From the NCBI RefSeq assembly GCF_045038035.1, contig NZ_CP173427.1, forward strand, positions 930,001 to 994,000: DNA of 64,000 nt. Reading direction: 5' to 3'. This DNA comes from Paenibacillus_F chitinolyticus_A (GTDB lineage Bacteria > Bacillota > Bacilli > Paenibacillales > NBRC-103111). Both the position numbers and the translations under genes were made by a program. The notes below the pieces were generated by a model. That model made no database searches. It saw only the letters and a list, made by a program, of their open reading frames with translations, and was not told the DNA's origin. Below, piece by piece: positions 50,910 to 59,478 of this stretch (its first letter is position 1; every line of letters begins with the position of its first letter).

Positions 50910-52253
50910 ATGAGTAATGGCGCACTTACACGAAAACTGGGTTTCTGGTCGGCCCTGGCTATCGCAGTTGGAACTACGGTAGGTTCCGGAATATTCGTCT
51001 CTTCCGGAGATGTGGCAAAAGCGGCGGGTCTTCCCTCGATTTCAATCCTGGCCTGGATTATCGGCGGGGTCATCGCAATTCCGCAGGTCATGGTGCTGGC
51101 TGAATTGTCAACGGCTTATCCGCAAAATGGAAGCGGTTACGTTTACCTGAATAAAGCGGGCTGGAGGCCGCTGGCCTTCCTGTACGGCTGGGCGACATTC
51201 TGGGCGCTCGATCCGCCGTCCATTTCCATTATGGCTTTGGCCATCGTGGCTTACTTGGCAAGCTTCTTCCCGTTCTTTGCCGGGTTCGCCGGCAAGCTGC
51301 TTGGGGTGGCGATTATTCTGATTATCACATCCATCCATTACCGCAGCGTTAAGGGAGGCGGAAGCTTTCAGGTCATTATTACCGCTGTTAAAATCATTCC
51401 TTTCCTGATTGTTATTGTGCTCGGACTTATGTATATGAATTTTGACAACTTCGCTTACACCCCGGCGGCGGGAGCCGGAAGCTCGAGTCTTATCGGAGGC
51501 GTATCCGCTACGACCTGGGCGTATACGGGAATGGCGGCCATTTGTTTTATGGCCGGAGAATTCAAAAATCCGGGGAAAGTTCTCCCCAGGGCATTAATCA
51601 GTTCGGTGCTGATCATACTCGGCCTGTATACACTGCTTGCGGTCTGTGTCACCGGCTTGATGCCGTTCGACAAGCTGATGGGTTCCAGCGCTGCTGTATC
51701 CGACGCCGTGAAGTACATTCCGGGCTTATCCGGTATCGCCTCCTCCTTTGTGGCCGTTACGGCAATCATTGTCATTCTGGGTTCCTTGAGCTCGTGTATT
51801 ATGTTTCAGCCGCGCCTGGAATATGCCATGGCGAAGGACGGACTGTTCTTCCAACGCTTTGGGAAAGTCCATCCCAAATTCGAAACACCCAGCTTCTCGA
51901 TTATCGCTCAGGTTACATTTGCCTGTATTCTTGTGTTCTTCAGCAATCTAACGGAATTGCTGGGTTACTTTACACTCATACAGCTGGTTATTAACATCCT
52001 GGACTTTGCCGCCGTTTATAAATGCCGGAAGAGAGACGATTATAACCCGATTTACCGGATGCCGATGTGGAGAATAACGACAATCCTGGCGATCGCCGGG
52101 GCGGCATGGCTGGCGTGGGGAACCTTTACGTGGGCCCCGATTCAAGGCATGATTGCGGCTGCAATTGTCATCGCGACAGGCCTGCCCGTGTACTACTACT
52201 GGGAGAAGAAATATGGCTCCAAAAGGTCCGGGGACAGCCAAATCGTTGCTTAG
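50910..52253 (+). CDS. frlA: Fructoselysine/amino-acid permease FrlA (APC family)
   Basis: A 447-residue APC permease with twelve predicted helices. The signature first helix reads ALAIAVGTTVGSGIFVSSGDV; later segments include AELSTAYPQNGSGYVYLNKA and YTGMAAICFMAGEFKNPGK. ATG at 50910 is 8 bases after GGAGG. Between frlC and frlB, it matches the E. coli frl plan (a permease) rather than the ABC transporter used in the B. subtilis frl operon. Imports Amadori compounds by inference. Confidence 0.85.
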   Translation: MSNGALTRKLGFWSALAIAVGTTVGSGIFVSSGDVAKAAGLPSISILAWIIGGVIAIPQVMVLAELSTAYPQNGSGYVYLNKAGWRPLAFLYGWATFWALDPPSISIMALAIVAYLASFFPFFAGFAGKLLGVAIILIITSIHYRSVKGGGSFQVIITAVKIIPFLIVIVLGLMYMNFDNFAYTPAAGAGSSSLIGGVSATTWAYTGMAAICFMAGEFKNPGKVLPRALISSVLIILGLYTLLAVCVTGLMPFDKLMGSSAAVSDAVKYIPGLSGIASSFVAVTAIIVILGSLSSCIMFQPRLEYAMAKDGLFFQRFGKVHPKFETPSFSIIAQVTFACILVFFSNLTELLGYFTLIQLVINILDFAAVYKCRKRDDYNPIYRMPMWRITTILAIAGAAWLAWGTFTWAPIQGMIAAAIVIATGLPVYYYWEKKYGSKRSGDSQIVA

Positions 52254-52264
52254 TCAAAAAAATG

Positions 52265-52312
52265 TTGTTTAAATTGTAATGTTTATTTATAATACAAGAC
52301 ATAACAAATAAA
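52265..52312 (+). promoter_or_regulatory. frl promoter 2 with repeated motif
   Basis: TTGTTT (52265-52270), 17 bases, TATAAT (52288-52293), followed by ACAAGACATAACAAATAA, nearly identical in register to the frlC promoter. Allows frlB-frlD expression apart from frlC-frlA. Confidence 0.6.
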
Positions 52313-52358
52313 ATTGGATCATATTGGAGATCGCCTTCAATATGGGGAGGGAACGAAC

Positions 52359-53372
52359 ATGTTAAACTTTGATGAGCAGTTATTCCTTAAGCTTGTGGAA
52401 CAAGAGGGCCTTGCCTTTAGAGGGCAGATTGAAGAGATTGTGGACGGAATTTGCAAGAAAGGGTACAGCAACATCTTTCTGATCGGTGCGGGTGGTACGA
52501 TCGCCATGATGTACCCTTATGAGTATATTTTGAAATCGAACTCGACGATTGACGTGCATGCGGAGATCGCCGCTGAGTTCATGGTGATGAACAACCGCCA
52601 TTTCAGTAAAGATTCCGTATGTATCTTCACCTCGGTATCCGGGACAACTCAGGAGACTGTGGCCGCAGCCGAGTTCTGTAAGGAACGCGGAGCAACTACC
52701 ATCGCGCTTGTGGCTGAAGCAGATACGCCGCTAACGAAGATTGTGGATTACTGCATCACCACGGGCTCGGAGAAACATTCCTTCGATACGTTCTTCATGC
52801 TGCTGCACATGGTCGTATTCCGCTTCATGTATAACAACAACGAGTTCCCTCAATACGATCAGTTCGTCAAGGAAGTTTCCCTGCTGCCGCGTGCGATTCT
52901 GGATGCGGTTAAGACCTTCGATCCGAAAGCGGAAGCCTTCGCTAAAGAGCATAAGGATACGGACTACCACATGATGGTGGGCTCCGGAAATCTGTGGGGG
53001 AATACGTACTCCTACGCGATGTGTATTCTGGAAGAGATGCAGTGGATTCACGCGAAATCGATCCATGCGGCGGAATTCTTCCACGGCACACTGGAGCTGG
53101 TGGTTGAAGATACCAGCGTGATTCTGCTGAAAGGCGAAGACGAAACCCGGCCGCTGATGGACCGCGTGGAACGTTTTGCCGAGAAGATCACGAAGAAATT
53201 GACCCTTATTGACACCAAGGATTTCAAAATGGAAGGCATCAGCGAGGAGTTCAGAAAACACTTCTCCGTCAATATCAACTGGTCCGTGCTCAGCCGCATC
53301 AGCGTCCACTTGGAGCGCGAGAGAAATCATCCGTTAACGCTTAGAAGATACTATCGTCAAATGGAATATTAA
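52359..53372 (+). CDS. frlB: Fructoselysine-6-phosphate deglycase FrlB
   Basis: A 337-residue protein with two SIS domains, like GlmS isomerase and E. coli FrlB (340 residues). Seen: IFLIGAGGTIAMMYPYEYIL, CIFTSVSGTTQETVAAAEFC, MVGSGNLWGNTYSYAMCILE and the catalytic segment KSIHAAEFFHGTLELV. Cleaves fructoselysine-6-phosphate to glucose-6-phosphate and lysine. ATG at 52359 after GGGAGGG; upstream frame unsupported. Followed by a hairpin and frlD. Confidence 0.88.
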   Translation: MLNFDEQLFLKLVEQEGLAFRGQIEEIVDGICKKGYSNIFLIGAGGTIAMMYPYEYILKSNSTIDVHAEIAAEFMVMNNRHFSKDSVCIFTSVSGTTQETVAAAEFCKERGATTIALVAEADTPLTKIVDYCITTGSEKHSFDTFFMLLHMVVFRFMYNNNEFPQYDQFVKEVSLLPRAILDAVKTFDPKAEAFAKEHKDTDYHMMVGSGNLWGNTYSYAMCILEEMQWIHAKSIHAAEFFHGTLELVVEDTSVILLKGEDETRPLMDRVERFAEKITKKLTLIDTKDFKMEGISEEFRKHFSVNINWSVLSRISVHLERERNHPLTLRRYYRQMEY

Positions 53373-53381
53373 AATGTCGTG

Positions 53382-53402
53382 AGCACTACTTCGTAGTGCT
53401 CC
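53382..53402 (+). terminator. Hairpin between frlB and frlD
   Basis: GAGCACTAC-TTC-GTAGTGCTC followed by CTCTTTTA. Could be a leaky terminator or an mRNA stability element setting the ratio of deglycase to kinase. Confidence 0.55.
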
Positions 53403-53432
53403 TCTTTTAATCGCAGGGAAGGCGGGAGCAAG

Positions 53433-54215
53433 ATGAGAATCGTTACAGTCGGAGATAATTGCATGGATGTCTACCAGGCCAGCGGCAAAGCCTACCCGGG
53501 AGGCAATCCGGTGAATGTGGCCGTTTATTTAACGGAACTAGGTGCACAGACTGCTTATATTGGCTGGGTAGGCACGGACATGTACGGGGAAATTATGATC
53601 CAGGCTATTAAGGATAAGGGCGTGGATACTTCCCGAATATCCAAAAAGGCAGGAAAAACAGCGGTAACCCACGTCGAGATGGTGGGGAATGACCGTAAGT
53701 TTGGCGATTACGACGAAGGGGTTATGGCACAGTTTTCTCTTACTCCGGAGGAGATTAGCTTTGCCGGAAATTATCAGCTTGTACATTCGGGCATATGGGG
53801 GCATGCCGATAAGTATTTTGCTGCGTTTAAGGAACTGGGTCTGGTGACCTCCTTTGATTTCTCAGACCAGCTCGGCGATGAGCTTGTGCAGACGTTAACG
53901 CCTCACGTGGATTATCCGTTCTTCTCTTATACCCGCGACGATGACTATATCCGGGGGCTTCTGACCGAAGTAAAGCAGAGAGGGTCTCGGATCGCCGTCG
54001 CTACTCTGGGAGAGAACGGTTCACTGGCCTATGACGGGGAGCGGTTCTATACGTGCGGTGTCGGAAAGGTGGATGTGGTGGATACGATGGGCGCGGGGGA
54101 TTCGTTCATTGCCGGGTTCATCTGCGGCCGATTGCAAGGGCTCTCGATCGAGGCCTGCCTGGAGCAGGGCGCGTCGACGGCGGCGAAGACCATAGGATAT
54201 TTCGGGGCATGGTGA
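53433..54215 (+). CDS. frlD: Fructoselysine 6-kinase FrlD (PfkB family)
   Basis: A 260-residue ribokinase-fold sugar kinase, one residue shorter than E. coli FrlD. Starts MRIVTVGDNCMDVYQASGKA with the substrate motif YPGGNPVNVAVYL, and ends with the catalytic PfkB signature DTMGAGDSFIAGFICG. Phosphorylates imported fructoselysine at C6 for FrlB. ATG at 53433 behind GGGAGC. Confidence 0.9.
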   Translation: MRIVTVGDNCMDVYQASGKAYPGGNPVNVAVYLTELGAQTAYIGWVGTDMYGEIMIQAIKDKGVDTSRISKKAGKTAVTHVEMVGNDRKFGDYDEGVMAQFSLTPEEISFAGNYQLVHSGIWGHADKYFAAFKELGLVTSFDFSDQLGDELVQTLTPHVDYPFFSYTRDDDYIRGLLTEVKQRGSRIAVATLGENGSLAYDGERFYTCGVGKVDVVDTMGAGDSFIAGFICGRLQGLSIEACLEQGASTAAKTIGYFGAW

Positions 54216-54264
54216 CTCAAGTAGGCCATCAATGTATAATACGTAGTATATAATCATTGATGGA
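54210..54264 (+). promoter_or_regulatory. frlR promoter with large inverted repeat
   Basis: GTGACT overlapping the frlD stop, 17 bases, TATAAT (54236-54241). A 38-base imperfect palindrome (54227-54264) has perfect outer arms CCATCAATG / CATTGATGG and an inner ATAC / GTAT. Probably the FrlR autoregulatory site; inference. Confidence 0.55.
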
Positions 54265-54280
54265 TAAGGATGAATAAACG

Positions 54281-55009
54281 ATGAATTTAAATCCTTCAAC
54301 CCCCCAGCCGCTGTATATGCAGATCCGGCAAATGTTGAAGAATGATATCCAGCACGGAAGATATAAACCGGATGAACAGATTCCAACCGAAGCGGAGCTT
54401 TGTGATACTTATAACGTCAGCCGGATTACGATCAGGAAAGCGATCGAGGAATTGGTGCGGGACGGCACGCTCACGCGGATTCCCCGCAGAGGCACCTTTG
54501 TGGCCTCGAACAAGTTCCACAATGAGCTGTTATCTGTAAGCGGATTCTCGGAGTTCAGCCATCAGCTCGGCATGATCCCGAACTCCCGGATTCTCCGGAG
54601 CGATGTTATTCAGGCCTCGGAGGAGGTAGCCGGGCATCTTCAGATTGAGGAAGGCAGTCCCGTGCTGGAGCTTGAGCGGCTGATGTACGTGGATGACCGC
54701 CCTCTTTTCTATGATATTGCCCATTATTCACTCACCCGGTTCCCCGACCTGGAGAAGAAGATTGCGATGAACGAATCGACCTACAAGATTCTGTCGGAGG
54801 ACTACCATACCGAAATTGTTAGCAATGATAAGATCATCGATGTCATTGGGGCGACCAAAGATTACGCGAAGCTGCTTGAATGTGATATCGGGGCGAATCT
54901 GTTCCGGATCTTAAAAATCGCTTTCGACGCGAACGATGAGCCGGTTCACCTCTCCACCTTCATGTGTGAGACCAACCGGGTCAACTTGACGGTTCACCGG
55001 GCCAAATAA
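54281..55009 (+). CDS. frlR: GntR/UTRA-family regulator FrlR
   Basis: A 242-residue HutC-type regulator: N-terminal winged helix (YMQIRQMLKNDIQHGRYKPD, VSRITIRKAIEELVRDGTL, RIPRRGTFVAS) and a C-terminal UTRA ligand domain (SPVLELERLMYVDDRPLFYD, ending LSTFMCETNRVNLTVHRA). ATG at 54281 behind AAGGA. Last gene of the frl cluster with its own promoter; likely a repressor relieved by phosphorylated fructoselysine, as suggested for other FrlR proteins. Confidence 0.87.
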   Translation: MNLNPSTPQPLYMQIRQMLKNDIQHGRYKPDEQIPTEAELCDTYNVSRITIRKAIEELVRDGTLTRIPRRGTFVASNKFHNELLSVSGFSEFSHQLGMIPNSRILRSDVIQASEEVAGHLQIEEGSPVLELERLMYVDDRPLFYDIAHYSLTRFPDLEKKIAMNESTYKILSEDYHTEIVSNDKIIDVIGATKDYAKLLECDIGANLFRILKIAFDANDEPVHLSTFMCETNRVNLTVHRAK

Positions 55010-55028
55010 AGTCATGCCTAGCGGCATG

Positions 55029-55054
55029 AAGACCCCTAAAGAAGGGGTCTTTTG
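55029..55054 (+). terminator. Terminator of the frl locus
   Basis: AAGACCCC-TAAAGAA-GGGGTCTT then TTG-TTT. A smaller hairpin CATGCC / GGCATG lies just before it. Confidence 0.8.
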
Positions 55055-55073
55055 TTTATCCGGGAGCACGGAA

Positions 55074-55808
55074 CTATTCCAGCTTAAACCCCTGTTTCTC
55101 CAGAAACGGCTTCAAATGAGCGCGTACCGGCTGGCGGTACTTGTCCGCCATACTCCGGGACCAGGTGATGCTCTGCTTGCCTCCGGTCCGTTCCTCGTAA
55201 TATTTCCGCGTCGTCTCATCGTACCGGCGTACTCCTTCGTCCGAGCGTTCGCCCTGATAGCCGTTCTCGTGCAGAACGGCCGTTTGAGGAAGGCGGGGAC
55301 GGAGAGAAGGCTCTTGGTCCGGCACGCCTACGCACATCCCGAACACCGGGTAGACGAGCTCCGGAAGCTTCAGCGCTTCGGCAACGCCGTCCGGGTTGTT
55401 GCGGATGCCTCCGATGTAGCAGATGCCCAGGCCGAGGGATTCGGCCGCAATTGCGGCATTCTGCGCGGCCAGCGCTGCGTCCATCGAGGCGACGAGGAAG
55501 CTTTCGGTGTTCTGGTGGAACACTTCGCCGGACTGTTCGGTCGCTTTGCGGAGCCGGTTCAGGTCGGCGCAGAACACGAGAAAGAGTCCGCACTGCTCGA
55601 CGTAGGCCTGATTGCCGGCGAGCCGGGCCAGTTCTTTTTTCAGCGTGGGATCGGTGGCGGCAATGATGGTATAGGCCTGTACGCTGCTTGAAGTCGAGGC
55701 CAATTGTGCGGAAGCGATAATCGCTTGAAGCTGGTCGCCGGGAATCGGGTCGGGTTTGAACTTGCGGATTGAGCGGTGCCGGGTCAGCAGATCGATAACG
55801 GAATTCAT
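55074..55808 (-). CDS. NADPH-dependent nitro/flavin reductase (NfsA/NfrA type)
   Basis: A 244-residue FMN nitroreductase. Landmarks: RHRSIRKFKPDPIP at the start (FMN phosphate Arg cluster), STSSSVQAYTII, DAALAAQNAAIAAESLGLGICYIGG and FGMCVGVPDQEPSLRPRLP. Same length as NfsA-type oxygen-insensitive nitroreductases and Bacillus NfrA1. ATG at 55808 behind AGGAG. Convergent with frlR. Confidence 0.88.
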   Translation of the reverse strand: MNSVIDLLTRHRSIRKFKPDPIPGDQLQAIIASAQLASTSSSVQAYTIIAATDPTLKKELARLAGNQAYVEQCGLFLVFCADLNRLRKATEQSGEVFHQNTESFLVASMDAALAAQNAAIAAESLGLGICYIGGIRNNPDGVAEALKLPELVYPVFGMCVGVPDQEPSLRPRLPQTAVLHENGYQGERSDEGVRRYDETTRKYYEERTGGKQSITWSRSMADKYRQPVRAHLKPFLEKQGFKLE

Positions 55809-56020
55809 GGGCGCAATCTCCTTTTTTTCAGAACAATAAGATAAATGGTGATCGGGTTGTTGCAGTTAGTTCTATTATAGGCGAAAAATTGGTAAGATCG
55901 TACATATAGCAGGAAATATAAGGAACCTTCAAGAACCGGAAGGACGGGCGCAAAGAAGCGGTGAGTGCCGGAGGGCCAAGTGTGGCGGAACCGGAAGTTA
56001 AAAGTCGCAGGGGGCCGAAT

Positions 56021-56584
56021 ATGGACGAACGGATAGAACGGACCGAACGGGCCGAACGGGATGTTGTCCCGCCGATTCCCGGGAAAAATTCGCTGAAAAA
56101 GCGGGCTTTTATAAAGCGGGGCTTTCTTGTGCTGCCGCTTGTCGCGGCGCTGTCCGCATGCAGTTTGACTCACAGCGTGGAAACGGATACCATCCGGGCT
56201 GCCGCCAAGTCCATGAAGAAGAACTTGAAAGGGTATAAAGGGCTCTACTGTACGTTTACCCGGCCTGATGTAACCTGCAGAGTGGACTGGAAAGGGGAGC
56301 CGGACCCGGAAACGCATGCTGCCGTGATGGCCGCCGTGAAGGCGTTCGTCACGCCCGGGCATATGCGGGAAATTGCCCGCAGTGTGAACTGGAAACTGGA
56401 AATTTCCGAATTCCATTTACTCCTCAATACGGATGACAATAAGGCGGACGCGGAGCATGCCTATTCAGCCCGTTATTACAAAACGTCGGATGCGAGCGAC
56501 GATTCCGAAGCCAACATAGACGCTTACAGAACTTGGACGGAAGACGGAGCGCGGGCCGTTCCTCTTGAAAAGGGATCTGACTGA
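56021..56584 (+). CDS. Putative lipoprotein
   Basis: 187 residues. A hydrophobic helix (GFLVLPLVAALSACS) with a lipobox-like LSAC lies unusually far from the start, after about 28 charged residues (ERTERAERDV). The mature part (YKGLYCTFTRPDVTCRVDWKG, HAAVMAAVKAFVTPGHMREI) is not recognised. The ATG at 56021 has AGGGGG 6 bases upstream, whereas the GTG at 55961 has no site. A terminator follows directly. Function unknown. Confidence 0.6.
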   Translation: MDERIERTERAERDVVPPIPGKNSLKKRAFIKRGFLVLPLVAALSACSLTHSVETDTIRAAAKSMKKNLKGYKGLYCTFTRPDVTCRVDWKGEPDPETHAAVMAAVKAFVTPGHMREIARSVNWKLEISEFHLLLNTDDNKADAEHAYSARYYKTSDASDDSEANIDAYRTWTEDGARAVPLEKGSD

Positions 56585-56587
56585 AAC

Positions 56588-56611
56588 AGCCGCCTCCCGG
56601 CGGCTTTTTTT
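56588..56611 (+). terminator. Terminator after the putative lipoprotein
   Basis: AGCCGCC-TCCC-GGCGGCT then TTTTTT. Confidence 0.87.
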
Positions 56612-56772
56612 GCGGTTCGGCGGATAGGGACGGTCAAGCTGTATAGGGGTGACCGCCGTTTTACGCAGCGTCACACCGGGCTCTTTAAAGCTGCGCGGGT
56701 CCGAACGTACAGGTCTTTTTCAAAAAAACTTTCCGGAGCGGGAACGGTTCCGCCGTTTCTGTTGTCTAATGG

Positions 56773-57333
56773 GTGGGGGTGAAGGCGTTGGGGGCTCAGC
56801 AGAGAAACGAAGAGGGAAAACCGGCGAAAGAATATTTTCGGACGATCATGCTGGATTACGGACAGGACGTGTGGAACTACGCCTTCTTTCTGACCGGACG
56901 CAGGGAAATGGCGGATGATATTTCGCAGGATGTTTTTTTGAGTGTCTTCCGCCACCTGAATACGTTCGAAGGGAAAGCTTCCGTCAAAACGTGGCTGTTC
57001 GCGATAACCCGGAATACGGCGCGCAATCATATGCGGACGGCTTTCATGCGCAGGGTGATTCTGGTCGGCCGGGCGCGGCCCGGGAGCAGCCATCCGTCGG
57101 CGGAGAGCGAAGTGATGGAGGCGGCTTTCACGGATGAGATCTGGGAAATCGTGATGAAGCTTCCCGCAAAATTCAGGGAAGTGCTCGTGCTGGATGCCAA
57201 ATACGAGATGACGATGGGGGAAATCGCTCAGGTGCTCGGCGTGTCGGAGGGAACCGTGAAATCACGGCTGTCGCGCGCCCGTAAAAAAATGTCGGAAGCA
57301 TGGAAGGAGGAGTCTGCTTATGAACGGGCCTAA
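56773..57333 (+). CDS. ECF-type RNA polymerase sigma factor
   Basis: About 186 residues with both ECF regions: sigma2 (VWNYAFFLTGRREMADDISQDVF, KTWLFAITRNTARNHMR) and sigma4 (LPAKFREVLVLDAKYEMTMG, VLGVSEGTVKSRLSRARKKM). Start uncertain: GTG at 56773, GTG at 56779 and TTG at 56788 all lie within a G-rich stretch. Overlaps the following gene by 14 bases, the usual arrangement with an anti-sigma factor. Confidence 0.9.
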   Translation: MGVKALGAQQRNEEGKPAKEYFRTIMLDYGQDVWNYAFFLTGRREMADDISQDVFLSVFRHLNTFEGKASVKTWLFAITRNTARNHMRTAFMRRVILVGRARPGSSHPSAESEVMEAAFTDEIWEIVMKLPAKFREVLVLDAKYEMTMGEIAQVLGVSEGTVKSRLSRARKKMSEAWKEESAYERA

Positions 57334-58732
57334 GCCGGAATGGTACGACAAGCTGAAATCGGGACCTTTTACAAGAAAAACCTTCACAATGGACGATATC
57401 TACGGCATCGAGCAAAAGGCGGCGGAATCCGCACCGGGCGGCCGTTTGCGTAAGCTGACCATTCCCAAAAGAAGAAGGACGCTGCCCGTACTGGCGGCTG
57501 TGCTCTTGTGCCTGGCTGCGGCTGCGTTCCTGTTCCGCGGAGAGCTAGCGCCCGCTGTAACGAAGGCATGGCCCGGAATCGTGAAACCGACGGAGCCGCC
57601 GCAGGCGACTGTTCCTCCTTTGCAGGATTCGAAGAGCTACTCCTACCTGAAAGGAGATACTTATTCATTATCAGGACCTGACGAAACATCGAGTTATGGT
57701 TCCGACCCGTTTTTGGTCTCATCGGATCATCCCGTTAAAATTCGGGATAGAAAAAACGGATTTATCCAAGTTAATAATGACCGCTGGATTCCCGAATGGT
57801 TCGTGCTTAAAGAATCGGATAAGCCTCTGGAAAGCACGGAACTGAATGAATTTCTTAAGGAGAGGCCTGTCGTTAATGTAAGTCCTTATTACATGACCGT
57901 TAAGGGTTCGTTAAATTTCTCTTTATATCCGGGGGAGGAAAAGCCTTCGGGGTTTTTGCTTAAACAGGGAAGGGTCGTTAAGGTAATACGCGAATATGAG
58001 AACTGGTTATGTGTCAGAGTCATGTACACGGATGGTTTGGAGTACAGTGGGGACGTGTGGGTACCTAAAAGCGAATTGACGGTTTACGATCCCTCCAAAG
58101 CTAGAGAAGGACTTCTTAAAAGCAGAGCTATTGCCACTGATTCCACAGGTCAGACTGTGTACGTAACAGAAGGTTCTCCGGTAATGATTGAAGATTTGTC
58201 GGAGAACAAATATACGTTTACAGCTTTTCGCGACATTAAAGGAACGTTATTTAAATCGGATTTTCTTCCAAATCCTTTTGAAGGAAAAGATCAGGTACCG
58301 CAAGTCGACTACCAATGGCACTTTTCGAAAAAAGAGTCTTTTGAACAGTTTGATGTATTCACCAAAAACCGAACCGACGACCAGCTCAAAGGTCTGGAGC
58401 CGATTGATATTTTCCGCTTTTACGTGACGGCTTCGGAAAAAGGGGACTGGGAAACGGTCTATGCCCTTCTGATAAAGGGCAGCGATTACGCGACGCCGAG
58501 CCGGGAAGAATACCTGGCCGACATGGGCAGGGAAACGGATGCGGATAAACAGGCGAAACAGAAATGGGACGCCTTGCGGAAGGACTACACGCTGTATCAG
58601 GAAATCAGCGGGGACTCCGCCTACATTGTCATGACGAAGCGGGGGTCCGGTTCACCGGAGGACAAACAAGCGTTCAGCCTGACCCGTAATAAAGCAGGCA
58701 TTTGGAAAGTGAGCTGGCTGCCCATGCAGTAA
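57320..58732 (+). CDS. Membrane anti-sigma factor with extracellular sensor domain
   Basis: 470 residues: a short cytoplasmic N-terminus able to bind sigma (PEWYDKLKSGPFTRKTFTMD), one TM helix near 53-72 (LPVLAAVLLCLAAAAFLF), and a large extracellular part with SH3-like repeats (VKIRDRKNGFIQVNNDRWIP; VVKVIREYENWLCVRVMYTD) and a C-terminal NTF2-like segment (FRFYVTASEKGDWETVYALL). The middle (about 57640-58390) is noticeably more AT-rich than both ends, suggesting exchange of the sensor part. Co-translated with the ECF gene. Signal unknown, probably envelope stress. Confidence 0.78.
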   Translation: MNGPKPEWYDKLKSGPFTRKTFTMDDIYGIEQKAAESAPGGRLRKLTIPKRRRTLPVLAAVLLCLAAAAFLFRGELAPAVTKAWPGIVKPTEPPQATVPPLQDSKSYSYLKGDTYSLSGPDETSSYGSDPFLVSSDHPVKIRDRKNGFIQVNNDRWIPEWFVLKESDKPLESTELNEFLKERPVVNVSPYYMTVKGSLNFSLYPGEEKPSGFLLKQGRVVKVIREYENWLCVRVMYTDGLEYSGDVWVPKSELTVYDPSKAREGLLKSRAIATDSTGQTVYVTEGSPVMIEDLSENKYTFTAFRDIKGTLFKSDFLPNPFEGKDQVPQVDYQWHFSKKESFEQFDVFTKNRTDDQLKGLEPIDIFRFYVTASEKGDWETVYALLIKGSDYATPSREEYLADMGRETDADKQAKQKWDALRKDYTLYQEISGDSAYIVMTKRGSGSPEDKQAFSLTRNKAGIWKVSWLPMQ

Positions 58733-58751
58733 AGCCGGATATAAAGGAAAG

Positions 58752-58788
58752 AGCCAACTTTGCGTGGTCGGGGCAAAGTTGGCTTTTT
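58752..58788 (+). terminator. Terminator of the sigma/anti-sigma operon
   Basis: AGCCAACTTTG / CAAAGTTGGCT, 11-bp stem, then TTTT. Confidence 0.87.
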
Positions 58789-58836
58789 AGCGTGCGGGGA
58801 CCTGTGTAGGTGATGCCCTGTATGATGAAAGCTCGA

Positions 58837-59478
58837 TCAGTTCGTGAAGACGTGGTTTCCGATCACGGCCGTTTGCGGACGCGATTTGCTCCAGGACGAA
58901 GTGGCGACGTCCGGATTGTAGTAAAACAGCGCGCCCCCGGTCGGGTCGGAGCCGTTCAGGGCGGCGCGTGCCGCTTTGTAAGCCGTTTCGCTAGGCTTCA
59001 GCGAGTACTGGCCGTCACGGATGGCGGAAAACTGTCCCGGCTGGTGAATGACGGCCGGAATGGAATCCGGGAACTGGTTGGACTGCACGCGGTTGATGAC
59101 AACGGCGCCGATCGCAACCTGCCCCTGATAGGACTCGCCCCGGGCCTCGGAATAAATGATGCGCGCCATCTGCTCCAGAGCGTTCTGCTTCGGCACGGCC
59201 GCCTTTTCCAGCTTGCCGAGGGTCTTCGAGTCGGCTTCGCCGTCGACGGGAAGTCCGTAAGCGCGCTGGAATTTTTTCACGGACTCCGCGGTTTTCATTC
59301 CGTAGTAGCCGGTGACGCCCGCGTCAAAGTAACCGAGCGCGTCAAGCCGCTCCTGCAGGTCCAGAACGTGCTCGCTCTGGGTTCCCGCGGCCAGAGACAT
59401 GGCCGAGGCTGACGGGGCCGCGCTGACAAGGCCGATGGCGCATGCGGCGGCAGATAATAATATAGGCATTTTTTTCAT
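58837..59478 (-). CDS. sleB: Spore-cortex/cell-wall hydrolase SleB-like
   Basis: 213 residues, exported (MKKMPILLSAAACAIGLVSA signal). Residues about 35-95 are a peptidoglycan-binding domain (LQERLDALGYFDAGVTGYYG, VKKFQRAYGLPVDG), then a SleB/hydrolase-2 domain with catalytic Glu in MARIIYSEARGESYQGQVAI, VINRVQSNQFPDSI and FSAIRDGQY. Such lytic enzymes degrade cortex muramic-lactam peptidoglycan during germination, but CwlJ/SleB-like vegetative enzymes exist. The ATG at 59478 is about 12 bases after GAGGAGG; longer frames upstream are probably the leader. Confidence 0.85.
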   Translation of the reverse strand: MKKMPILLSAAACAIGLVSAAPSASAMSLAAGTQSEHVLDLQERLDALGYFDAGVTGYYGMKTAESVKKFQRAYGLPVDGEADSKTLGKLEKAAVPKQNALEQMARIIYSEARGESYQGQVAIGAVVINRVQSNQFPDSIPAVIHQPGQFSAIRDGQYSLKPSETAYKAARAALNGSDPTGGALFYYNPDVATSSWSKSRPQTAVIGNHVFTN

